DNA of 64,000 nt from NCBI RefSeq assembly GCF_035083965.1, contig NC_089738.1:13418734-13482733 (forward strand). The letters are read 5' to 3'. The notes below the pieces were generated by a model. That model ran no database searches. It was not told the origin of the DNA and was given only the letters and a program-made list of their open reading frames with translations. Position numbers and translations under genes: made by a program. Source of the stretch: Branchiostoma lanceolatum. Taxonomy: Eukaryota > Chordata > Leptocardii > Amphioxiformes > Branchiostomatidae. Each line of letters starts with the position of its first letter. The stretch's first letter is position 1. Positions 45,339 through 56,836 of the stretch are shown here, piece by piece.

Positions 45339-46115
45339 TCCACGACCTCATATCTCCATGAACAATTCTATTCATGCAAATGACGTAAACATTTGCATAA
45401 TATATGCTTGGTCATAAACACCTTCATCTAACTTACACATGTTGCAATATTGACAGTCCTATAATGTTCCGATTTGATTAATTAGGGTATTTTGGCATTA
45501 ATTATGCAAATTAGGAATTTATTTGCATAATTGGAATCTGTTGATGCTCCACTTTCCATAAACTACGTATGTTACATGTCTTTGAGTCTGACAATGGAAA
45601 ACACTGCAAATATAGATTTTCCTCATTAGCTATGCAAATTAAGTCATAATTAGCATAATTTACACATCATTATATATATCTCTGTCTAAGCTACCTGCAT
45701 ACTAAGTATCATATTGACGGTCCTATAATTTTCGAATTAGATGAGATATGGTGTTTTCGCATAAATTATGCAAATCAGGAATTTATTTGCATAATTCGTA
45801 TCTGTTGATGATCCACTTTCCATAAACTACATACGTTACATGTATTTGAGTCTGATAATGTCAAAACACTGCAAATATAGATTTTCCTCATTAGCTATGC
45901 AAATTAAGTCCCAATTAGCATAATTTGCACTTCATTGTCTATATCTCTATCTAAGCTACCTGCATACTAGATATCATGGAAATCCGTCGTTCCTTTGTTC
46001 AGTTATTCCCCTTAGAAGATTATCACAAAAACGCCCCTGCAGTTCCAGAGGAAGCTGCTAGGGGGTCCAAACCCACACCACGTCTTCATTACACCGCAAG
46101 CTATCTGTCACCAAA

Positions 46116-47565
46116 CAAGAGCTTTTAAAAAAAGCTGGCGTTTCGGCTACGTTTATGAGTGTGAGTTGTCTTTTCCCTTTACTTGAAGTAAAATCTGCCA
46201 GAGGAAGTCACTCAAGGGCTGTTCAGTCTATAAGAAAAATTGTCATTTTGGGAAATGAGTACTGTTTTAATAGAGAAAGGCAGATTGGGGAAAGCAATTT
46301 TGAAGTTACGTCACTTAACTTAAGTGCTTTTGAAAAAGCTGGTCTTGGCCTACAACTTGTACTTATTTGTAAAATGTATAATAGGCTCATTATAAAAGCT
46401 ATCAATGTAATTATGTACATGGCACGCAATAAAACATAAAATTTGAAAAAGCACCATTGAATCATCAGCACTATGGTAATTAAGTGAAATAGAAGTTCAT
46501 AACAGCTAAGGTTCTATCTAAAATGACTACCAAATGTCAAACAAATCAACAGCTACCTCATCCGTATTATTCTGGTTTCCGCATTTACAACATTTCTTCC
46601 TTATTTTCCTGGGTAATTTTGCTAAAATTCATGAAAATTCCCATAGTTTTGTGCCGAGCGGCGCCACTTTCCACGTCCGTGTTGTCTGAATGAAGTCGAT
46701 ACTGAACAATGGAGCATTTGCTACTGTAACAAAGAATCGCTGTTTTGCAAACAACATCAAGAGCCTCTGTTTACATCGGGGATAGAAGTTTAGTGGCGAG
46801 TGTTTTGCAAGAATCATCTTACCGCGCATAGGAGCCGCTGCACGGTATTTTCCATTACAATGAACAGAAAAATTCGAATGCCGGGTTTGGAATCTATGAA
46901 GTCCTGTTCATAAGACAAAGGCCTTGTATATATTAAATGAATATTTAGAAATAACAAATATAAAATATTTATTTATTTATTTATTAACGAAAAAATGATA
47001 TTCATAAATATGATATTGATAGATTAATATAATATCAATATATATTTTTGATATTCAATATCTAAAAAGAAAAAAAAATCCATGCACGGACACGAACCCG
47101 GATCTTCTGGGTCCGAAGTGCTTCGCGTTGCCAGATGGGCCAAGCTGCGGTACGTAACACGTCAACCTGTACGTAATGCTATAACCTCACTATATGGTAT
47201 CATTTATGCCGATTTTTGGTCGTTTTCTTGACGAAATCATTTTTCTTCTTCTGCAATCTTGTGGAATAGATGTAATATGGTCATTTTTCAGGATATCAAA
47301 GTCCGAAACCACAATGCAATGATATTTCCGAACAGTTGTAGCAGTTACATGCGGTCGCCCTCCTGTGTGTCATGCAAATGTAGCCTGCCTGCCTTTTCGT
47401 GCTCCCTTGCCATATAAGGCAACGGCTATACAAGGATTTGGGAACGTATTGCCATATAAGGTCTTATTGTGTGCGACACAGTGTTAAACCAAGCTTCCCT
47501 GGTTCCTGCCTGCCTGCAAGGTAAAAGCCAGGACATTGCGTTCCGGCGCGAAGGCGCCGAAACGC
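46116..47565. mobile_element. Nested insertion within the inverted element
   Basis: This roughly 1.45-kb segment is absent from the forward copy of the host element. Short inverted repeats GGCGTTTCGG (46137-46146) and CCGAAACGC (about 47557-47565) lie near its ends. It contains a small ORF (46155-46439) without recognisable similarity, an AT-rich TTTATTTATT tract and a tRNA-like sequence. No transposase is visible, so it is non-autonomous or composite. Confidence 0.6.
47081..47153 (-). pseudogene. tRNA-like sequence (tRNA-Arg-like, probably pseudogene or SINE head)
   Basis: On the minus strand an A-box-like TGGCCCATCTGG and a B-box-like GGGTTCGTGTCC are correctly spaced. Between them CACTTCGGACCCAGAAGATC resembles a tRNA-Arg(UCG) anticodon region, and a T-run follows. 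The acceptor, anticodon and T stems do not pair well, so a working tRNA is unlikely. Confidence 0.5.
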
Positions 47566-47775
47566 AAAAATCAAGATCACAGCACGTCCAGGTCCAGGTC
47601 AAAAGATACAAAAATGGAATTTCTGCTGCAGTACCAAGGTCACATACCAGGGGGCCCAAAATCGACCTTGAAGTTCGGCTTCACAACACCTGCCCACATA
47701 CCAAATATCATTGTAATCAATCTAGAGGCTCTTGAGTTATGCTGACTACAGTAGTCCGGAAACACAAACAGACAA

Positions 47776-47806
<31 letters not shown>

Positions 47807-47946
47807 CACCCAAAACAATATCTCCATTTTTCATGGAGATAAAAATAGCGTTGACTCTCCGCCAAATGCCAAGGATCCAACAGAGCGAATGTGCTGCAAA
47901 GCTAGGAGAATGCTTTAGCTTTGTCAACTTGAATTATCTGATGCCT

Positions 47947-47993
47947 TGGCGCTCTAGTCATGTGGCCTGTCTTCCATGTCAGGTGACAAAACA
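47947..47993 (+). promoter_or_regulatory. Conserved 5' block of copy 6
   Basis: GCTCTAGTCATGTGGCCTG..TTCCATGTCAGGTGACAAAAC matches blocks before copies 3 and 4. It ends about 80 nt before the ATG. It could be a promoter-proximal element or a 5'UTR exon ending at CAG|GTGACA. Confidence 0.4.
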
Positions 47994-48072
47994 CGTTGAT
48001 ATTTCCCATTTATGAACAAGAATCTGTCGATGTCTTTCTGTAGAAAGGAGTAAGAACAGAAACTTGAGAAAG

Positions 48073-50350
48073 ATGCCGTCTTTGGATGAACCGCCAGACG
48101 GCGGCTGGGGGTGGATGGTGGTGTTGAGCACATTTCTCGTACACGTCATCGCTCTGGGAGCGGTGAAGTCCCTGGGAGTGTTCTACGCCGAGTTCCGAGA
48201 GGTTTTCAACGAAAGCGCGGGAAACACATCCTTCATTAGTTCTGTCTTCGTCGCTACTTTATTGATGTGCTGTGAGTATAAGATATGTACTCAAAAACAT
48301 TTCATACTCTAAAATGTCGAACTATTTTTCAATACAAAGATTTCTGGATATGCATCAGTGGTCGAAGCTGGAGAGATGATGTACTTTATTGTACTGTTGT
48401 GCAAGCCAAGGTACAAATTTTGTAGACCTTACCTAAGATACAAGGTACATACTAGATTATACACCATAAATCCCGTCTTCTTTTGTCCATTTCCAGCTCC
48501 CATTGCCAGTGCCCTAAGCAACCTGACCAGCTGCCGTGCCGTCGTCATGGCAGGAAGCGTCATTGCTGCCGTGGGACTCGGGGTCAGCTTCTTCGCACAG
48601 AACATCGTGCACCTGATCATCACCATTGGACTGATAACAGGTTTGTACATGGTCGCTGTCTCATTTTACAGCAACCCAGATAGTCTGGTGGTATTGTTTC
48701 GTACGTTACGATTTCATGGCCATGAGTTGAGCAAAATATACATTTGCATATGCTATGCTGTTCTAAACTGAAAAAATCGTCGTCTGTGACAAGTTGACAA
48801 ATAGATTGATCTACAACCATATACTAGTTTTCATTGTTTTCTTCGCGTTTCTTGTAGGGTTTGGGATGTCTCTGATGTACTCCCCAAGTCTCGCAATGAT
48901 CGGGAAATACTTCCACAAGCGGCACGCCACAGCAAATGGGATCGCGATCAGTGGGACCGGGGTCAGCATGTTTGTCCTCTCGCCGCTCTTCCAGTTCCTT
49001 ATCGATGAGTTCAGGTGGAATGGTGCACTCCTGATTTTCGCCGGCATGGCACTAAATGGCTGCGTCACGGGTGCCTTGCTGAGACCCATACATCTCAAAG
49101 ATACTGGCACAGCCGAAGAAGTCGAAAATGCAGACGAAGAGGCCGCAGATTCATCGAAAACGTGCAAAGCCATCGTTCCATTCTGTCAAAAAGTTTTGGA
49201 AATGTTTGACGCGTCTTTATTAAAAAGCCGGCCTTTCCTTATCTACAACCTGTCTCTGTTCGGATTAATGTTGGGCAATTCGATGATATTCGTGCACCTG
49301 GTAGCCCACGCCCAAACTCTAGGGGTGGAGAAAACACAAGCCGCATTCCTCCCCTCCGTTATGGGCATCGTCGAAGCCGTCGTAAGACCGATAAACGGAT
49401 GGCTATCAGACAGAGTACCGGTCAGAAAACTGTACTATTACATGGCAGGTTGTGTCGGTCTGGGAATATGCAATATCGCCATACCACACTCGCAGACATA
49501 CGCGGCCCTCGTGGCGTGCATGGTGTTCTATGGGATTTCCTCCGGTACATACTACCCACTGATTGCGGTCCTTATAAAAAAATACAGCGGCGTTTCCAGG
49601 ATTTCCGGCGGGCTTGGGTGGGCGTTCGTCTTCCAGGGTGCCGCCTTTCTGCTGGGACAACCCATAGCAGGTATAAAGCATCGCCCCGATGGCCGTATCA
49701 CGGATCCTACTGCATGCTGGGAGACGCGCGGGGTACTATGGGTAGCGAAGGGGCAAACCTCATCGTTACCATGACAACGCAAATGCCGTCCATGCGTACT
49801 ACGTCCAGTCCAGCTTGTCTTGGTAATGATTTGTAGACTCCATCAGCTACCCAATGTGCCCCACGTCTTCCAGCATTCAGTAGGCGTGAAATAGTCCATG
49901 AAGTAAGGATAAGATAAAGGGATGAACATAAAGAAAGAAATCAAGAATTCTGCAATAAAAAAAAGTTTTTAGATGTCCATGAACACGCTTTCATGCCTAA
50001 AATGGCATCTTCATCTTCGCAGTTTATGTGACTGTAGACATGTGTTAGAAGGCAGATTTGGACCTGAACATCTTACACAATCTTTCCCTTCAGGCTGGCT
50101 GTATGACGCAACCGGAAACTACGACATGTCCTTCTATGCAGCCGCGACCTTCATCTTCGTCTCCGTGGCCATCCTCCTCCTCCTCGTGCCGAGGAAAGGG
50201 GGAAAATGGACGCTGGAGTCCGGCGAGCCTGCTCCTGACGTCCCACGTGACGAGTGTGACGGGGTGGTGGGACTTCAAGCTAGACAACTACCTGCCGAAA
50301 CTGTCACTACCGAAGGACAAAATAACCCAGTTTTCCAACGTGAGATGTGA
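48073..50350 (+). CDS. SLC16 monocarboxylate transporter-like, copy 6
   Basis: Exons 48073-48271, 48497-48640, 48858-49670 and 50094-50350 give 470 aa. The start is the shared AAAGATG. DGGWGW and YFHKRHATANGIAISGTGVS are intact. Among copies 2-6 only this one keeps Lys at residue 32 (GAVKSLGVFY), aligned without gaps to MCT1 Lys38. TM8 is EAVVRPINGW. TM10 reads YYPLIAVLIKKYSG. The tail (DECDGVVGLQARQLP...NNPVFQ) is closest to copy 3. Intron 3 has a more decayed foldback element. This copy and copy 1 are the best candidates for MCT1-like proton-coupled transport (inference). Confidence 0.93.
49702..49885. repeat. Foldback element in intron 3 of copy 6 (decayed)
   Basis: It is homologous to the elements in copies 2, 4 and 5. 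The right arm is degraded (CACGTCTTCCAGCATTCAG) and its closing GGATCC is lost. Confidence 0.7.
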
Positions 50351-50516
50351 ACCTATGTTATAGGGTTATGCGTGAAATTGAGCATAAAACGAATGATGTG
50401 TAGAGTTTTTAACGTATATGAAGCCAATGGCATTTTCATAACTGTGGGATAAGGTGAAGCAATAACGTATATTCTTTATCTTCATATTTTCTTTAAGTAT
50501 GTGGCAACGTTTTTTA

Positions 50517-51672
50517 GGTCATACCTGGGCCGCGAAAACGTTCGATACGGGTGTTCCGCATCGTGTGATAAATATAGAATACAACACGGGGTATTCCGTA
50601 TCACCCGAGGTGCCAGCCCGACCGCGGGTCGGATCGCCCGACGGCCGTAGGCCGGAGGGCGATCCGACCCGCGGGAGGGCTGGGACCGAGGGTGATGCGG
50701 AATACAACGTGTTGTATTTTATTTATGTCATACCTTAGTCATACCCACCCGAGAAAACACACATTTCAATGCGGAATGCGCCAGAAGTTCAGGGAGTTTT
50801 GTGTCTTCGAACAAGAAACTGTAGCAACATTGATTCCAATCTCCGAATCCGGTATTCGAATTTCCGACGGCCGCACAACCGGCGCGCTCGAAATGCGTTC
50901 GAAATATTCTATGGAAGCCTGTGTGATAACACTTCCGAACCCTATGTGATCCGGATAGTTATCACACGGTCCGGAACACCCGTATCAGGCCCAGGCATGA
51001 CATAAATTTCCGTATCACACGGGCTTCCATAGAATATTTAGAACGTATTTCGAGTGCGCCGGTTGCGAAAATTCGAATACCGGATTCGGAGGTTGGAATC
51101 GATGTTGTTACGATTTCTTTTGTTCGAGGACACAAAACTCTCTCAACTTCAGGCGCATTTTGCATTGAAATGTTTTTTTTTTTTGGTGGGTGGGTGGGTG
51201 GGTATGACATAAATAAAATACCACACGGTGTATTCCGCATCATCCTCGGTCCCGGCCCTCCGGGCGATACGACCCGCGGTCGGGCCGGTACCCCGGTCGA
51301 TACGGGATACACCGTGTTGTATTCTATATTTATGTCATACCCGGGCCGCGAAAACGTTAGATACGGGTGTTCCAGACCGGGTGATAACTTTGGGTTATCA
51401 CACGGGCTTTCATAGAATATTTAGAATGCATTTCGAGTGCGCTACTGCCGAACATTCGAATACTGGATTCGGGCGTTGGAATGTGCGGCTGTTACAATTT
51501 TTTGTTCGTGGACACCAACTTTTCTCAACTTCGGTCGCACTTCGCATTAAAATGTGTGTTTTCTCGGGTGGGTATGACATAAACAAAATACAACACGGTG
51601 TATTTCGCATCACCCTCGGTCCCAACCCTCCCGCGGGTGATACGGAATACCCCGTGTTGTATTCTATATCAG
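50517..51672. repeat. GC-rich palindromic repeat cluster, right
   Basis: It has the same modules as 19200-20060 (ATACAACACGG, TATTCCGTATCACCCG, GGGCGATCCGACCCGCGG, CGGAACACCCGTATC), arranged as several direct and inverted copies. It begins about 170 nt after the stop of copy 6. Together with the left cluster it brackets copies 2-6. Confidence 0.8.
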
Positions 51673-54600
51673 AATTTATCAGATCATATAGACAGACGAC
51701 GTTGACCAATCAGAACGCTCCATTTTTTTGGATCATTAGCATTACATGTGGTGGTTTGTTATTCGATTCTAAGGAACTTTCTGATATAGACAGACTTATA
51801 TGAGCATGATAATGAATGACGTTAGTAATAAATGAAAGCAAATACATGGCACAACCCTCAAAGAAAACAAGGCAGCCATCTTGGTTTTCTTTGGTGGTAT
51901 GGTCCCGTGCTTGATGTATGGTACATATGATAATATTGTTAATGACCCACTTTCGTTCGGTCTATCAACTGCAACGTAGTTAGATTAGTAGTGTTTGTGT
52001 ACACACGTATGTTAGGCTACTCTGTGAAAACATTTTGTTTCGGAATGTCACTAGGTATGTACACTTATTCTGTAAAGGAACTATATGACAGAAACACCGT
52101 TTATTCTGTCAATAGTAAAGGGTGTTTCTGTCATATTATTCATTTGGACACAATGAAAGGCAAGACAAACCATCAACATTTCAAATCTTTAATTCAAAAT
52201 TTATCTGAAAAATAGTCGGAATAACAATAATTTCATCAAAAGTGCAGACAAGCCATGCCTTCAAATTAACAGAAGACAACCAAGCGTGCCTGAAGAAAGA
52301 AATCGTTTTAAACTGACTCATATAATGTAATACTGTCTGAATGTAGAATATGTTCAACCTATCTTAACAACTACTGACACAGCACTACAAATAGTACAAT
52401 GCCATATGTACTTTTTTTATGCCTGTATATTATTACTTGGTAATCGTTACTATACATTTCACATGTAAAAGAAAATACTGCAACGTACAAGATAAGGAGT
52501 CATTTTAATATTTCTGGACCTGACATAGACATTACTGCCCAATGACAATGTCATGCAGTGTTAACTTAAGTATCATTATTATGGCTCGGAGAAAATAAAC
52601 GATTCAAAACAAACTTACCCTTTGCCATAGTCATCAGCTAGTTTGGTAGCTCTCACTCACTCTCTCCCATAGCTCTGGTAGTGTGTAAAACCACCAAAAT
52701 GAAATGAAACTTACCTGTTAACTGCCAAGGGTTAATATGCGAAGGAAACGCTTTCTGTCACTGTAAACATATACTGGCCTCAAGATTAAAGTCATAGTTT
52801 GGATGAATGTCACTATTGCAGGACACAGGAAACATTAATAATTGATAGAATTGTGTGGGGATTGTTCTCAAGTAGCCTTTGCAACCCTTGCATCTTGTTC
52901 CCAGCATTGCTGTTTCATACTTTGAAAGAGGAGATGTTGATTCAGTCTTATTATGTTATCCACAACATTTGAAGTGGCCTTCTGTCCTTGTTACAATTGT
53001 TTTCAGCATACATTCTGGTAGTCTGTTTACCCTTTGAACTGTCTTGGGTGAGGTGATAAATGTGTTGCAGTTTGCAACCTCAGATTCAAAACTTTTCTCC
53101 GGATGCTGCATGGACTAACAATTCTGGATATCCTGGTGAACTAGCTATCTTAGTTGAGAAGGCTATCCAATGTACGATCCAGCTTAATAAATCTTCCAAG
53201 ATGGTTATATTTTACAAGCCATTTGAGTGTGGGTAGTGCTTATGGCCAACATTTTGATACTTGGTATTGCCACTATTCGTGTAAGCAAAATGATGTGACG
53301 CCTTCCATCATCGCTCCCCTAGCAGCTTACTACGGTATTGCAGTAGAACTTCCAGTTTTTGCATCTCACGATCATCCTTCAGTTATGATTTTTGTCAGAT
53401 AGCTGTTGGTTTGGGAAAGGAGTATCTTGGGGACTGATGCTTTTAAAAAAAAAAAACTTTCTGAGCAGATAAGAATGGAGGGATATATTCTCATAATTTT
53501 AGGCACTTAGGTCAAAGATTGACAGATAGGTTTGGACTCCCTTGCATGAGTCTCCTTCCATGCTCAGATATCATTTATTAGATCAGAGCATATTTCCTTG
53601 GCTATTGATATGTCAGTTCAGGGTGCATTCTTTGCTGCAGCCTCCATTATGGCTTTCACGCCTTTCCTCATTCCACCCAGGTGTAAAAATGGGTACCTGA
53701 CTTTGGTTGGGGAGGTAAAAGGCAGTGGAAGGAGAGGGATGGGCTCCGCCTACCAACACTGTACCCTAGACACAGTGGATAACAACCCACTGCTCCATTT
53801 GGCCTCAAAAGGGCTATGGGACCTTTAGTCTGTATCAAGCAAACTCCAGCTGTCCGGGGGTTTCTCTCGCGTGGATAGCCGTTACAGGCGGCGGGCGGAC
53901 ACGGGGCTTGGTTGAAACCAGGCTATGGGACCTTTACCTTACCACAATGGCTTGACACATTTTGCTGTATTTTGACAACTGTCCCAGCAAGCCTGACCAC
54001 TGATATTGCAGTTTGATGTAGCCATTCCTTACACCTGCTGCCAGTGAAAAAGATGACCAACTTTGCCAGGAAGCTTTTTCAGATAAGAGTGTAACCATGT
54101 TTGAAAAACTTAAGGCGAGCAGTCTGAATGGATTGTGTTATGAAATTTGGTATGTGGTCTTTACCTTTTGAAGTAATCAAACTTTGGACCCTGTAGCAGC
54201 TTTCCTTGGTACTACTGCAGAACTTCCTGGTTTGGCATGTTGTGTTCTGAACAAGACGTGTTCCGATTTCTTTTTAGTGGCAGGTAGCTTTTATGTGCTG
54301 GAAAAGGTGGTGTCAGCATAGACTCCCTTGCAGCTTTCTTTGTACCTGAAGGCGTTTTACTGGGGTAATAATGTTTTACATTCTAGATGAATGTGAACTT
54401 ATGAATACTCATGGTTAAGCTGCAATCATGACTGAAATATCTATTACCAGGGGGTGGTCAGTAGGTTCTTGTTAGATGAGAGCTAAATAGCAATAGATTT
54501 GCAGTAAGTGTTGCTTGTTTGCCCTCATTTTCTCTTTCCTTATCAGCAGTTAAGTCTATTCTGAAATAGCAAACCTGACGTACCAGTATACCTGTTTGAG

Positions 54601-56186
54601 GATTGGGTTGATTTGGTCTGGGCCTCTTGAACTCAGGTTGGCATTTCCAGTGATTTTGAAGGCCAGTGTCATGTTGTGTCCAGGCCTTGTTCAGTTCCAA
54701 CGATGAATCTTCTTGGTGCATGATACTCGTACTGTATATAATTGTGGTATGTGACCCACCAGCGCAAGTACATCACAAAGGAGATTGTGTACAGGAGATT
54801 GTCTTTTACAATCCAGGATGAGGATTATGTGTTTCTGCATCTGTGGCGAAGCCTTGTACAGTAAGTACCCATCCATACAAGTCATTTTTTCTTTCTTTCT
54901 GAACACCATACCTACATAAATTTCTAGAAAGCATGACTTGTAAACTTCATATTGCTTGCACAAGTTGGTATTGCTTGTAAGATGATGTCAACTTTTGAGG
55001 GTCTGATGGTCTACTCTGGAAATGATTGTTATGCAGAGCTAACAAGCATGTGAAGATTAAATTTATGCTTGTCTGTGGTATGGTGCACATTAAATTTTGT
55101 ATTTGTCTTCGTGACTTGGAGACAAATCTTTGTATCCAAGTTTTTTTCTAAATCTTTGAAAAAATTAACCAATTTTTGCCAATGCAGTATTCGAGAATTG
55201 TTGTAAAATTAAGACAAATACTTCTGTTAACTGCTGAAATGTGCATGTCACAGTTGTAAATTCTTGTGTTACTCAGTCCAGAAGACGATTGAATGCATAC
55301 TCCATTCCAGGTTGAGATGTACATGAGACACTGCTGACACGAGTTGAGAACTCGGATCAAGAAATGCCACGTTTCAAAAGATGGCATACCTTGTGTAGTG
55401 TAGACTTTGCTACAAAACTGGAGATCTAAGTGTGTGTCCTTACACTGCTTCTCTAATGGCACCTTCTTTCTTGATACATGATGCTTCCTACTTAGTCCAT
55501 GAAAGTGCAATCTTTGTGTTCTTGACATTCATGTGCAGTGTTTAAGACCACTTTCAAACATATGTTGCATCCAACAATGAGTAAAATTTCTTAATTCTTT
55601 TCATCAGTGCATCAGTTTTATCAAATTTTTTTCAGATCAAATCATCACCCATGTCGAGAATTTTAGCTTGAATGTTCTTGTGTGTTGGTAGAATTAATTT
55701 GATCCACTTCTCCCTGAGTCTCGTGTCTGTAATCTGCATAAAGTTACACCAAAGACGTCATTGATTCATTCCTTCGTGAAGAATGGTGATGTACAATTCT
55801 TTGGGTAAGTTCATTCAGTTAAAAACTTTCTTGAGATGTAGTTGACTTGGCTTAGCATACAACTTCTGCCTGGGATTCAAGAGCTTGACTGAAAAGATCA
55901 CATTTGCTGCAATCTTCCACTGTTCCACATGTCAGAATTTGGTAAGTATCACAGTTACCTTAGGACTGTTGCATGTCGTCATTTCTGCTTGGTTGCTTCA
56001 TTCGTTGGTATGATACAGGTGGGCACATGTATGTTGTACATTGTAGGTCAACATAAGCGATATCAGACTTTGCATCGTGTCAAGTATCCTACTGCACACA
56101 CTGCAACACAATAGGTACGGCCGGAACCCGATCCACAGTTGACAACAAAAATGTTTTGTAGCAAGCCTGAATTTTCAGAAGTAAGG
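51673..56186. other. Gene-poor intergenic region
   Basis: No exon with recognisable domains on either strand. It contains the SINE-like repeat listed separately. The AT-rich, T-biased right part may include alternative 3' ends of the minus-strand RBMX-like gene. Confidence 0.45.
53675..53940 (+). repeat. SINE-like interspersed repeat (tentative)
   Basis: A compact GC-richer block in AT-rich DNA runs from CCCAGGTGTAAAAATGGGTACC, through GGGCTCCGCCTACC and ACCCTAGACACAGTGG, to GGGCTATGGGACCTTTA. The last phrase recurs at its right end (about 53923-53938). Its form resembles interspersed repeats I recall from lancelet genomic sequence; this is from memory and unchecked. Confidence 0.35.
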
Positions 56187-56192
56187 TTTATT
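56187..56192 (-). other. Candidate polyadenylation signal of the RBMX-like gene
   Basis: TTTATT on the plus strand is AATAAA on the minus strand, about 645 nt after the stop at 56837. Other AATAAA-like sites lie closer (around 56672), so the true 3' end is uncertain. Confidence 0.35.
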
Positions 56193-56836
56193 ATTTTGAT
56201 ACACAGATTAACAGATCTACACGTTTCCTACAACATTTAGATGATAATAAAAGGAAAGCCTAAAACAATAAAGCACCCACATATGGCAGGGCGGTTGACA
56301 ACAGAACCTTCTAAGTATTTTGTGAAACTTTTTCTGTCCTACTTTTAGTTCCTTTTTCATTGGTTATACAATAGGCATGTCTTGCAACCTGTAGTTGGAC
56401 AACATTGAAAATGGCAGTATACAGTGTGGAACAGTTGAAATGGGTTTTCCTTAAGTGTTCATTGTTTAAAGAAGTGATCATACTTTTTGTGAAGTGCCAA
56501 TACATCCTGAGGTTGAACAACACTTCTTACTGCAATATTTTGTAAGGTGGAAGAGACAAAACAAGTCTTCATTGTTCAAGCAAATTTCAATCATTTCTTT
56601 TACCTAGTTGTTCCTCTCTTGCAGTCATTGCGTATCTTTGCCCAGGTTACATGATGGTTTTGAAGTAGAAACATGTTTATTCTAGTTTCACATTGATCTA
56701 AAAAAGAGATTGCAGTTGCCACTGATCAAGACTTCAGCTATAAAAGGGAAAAGTACTGTACTCATTTGGCTTAGTTTGAGCACAAGATGTTTCGTTCCTC
56801 GACTTTTCCTGGCTTCGAGAAAGAAACCTGTCGGTT

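Larger units (their letters stand above)
45339..47842 (-). mobile_element. Hairpin-microsatellite element, inverted copy with nested insertion
   Basis: Reverse-complement matches to 25616-26635 occupy 45339-46115 and about 47566-47842. The latter includes the GACAGACAGACAAACA tract and the terminal hairpin TCTCCATTTTTCATGGAGAT. The break falls between 'caccaaa' and 'aaaaatcaag', which are contiguous in the forward copy, so the intervening 1.45 kb is a later insertion. The element separates the old upstream flank from transporter copy 6. Confidence 0.8.

Noticed and set aside
46155-46439. 94-aa ORF in the nested insertion
   Set aside because: No recognisable domain and no splice or promoter context; probably chance.
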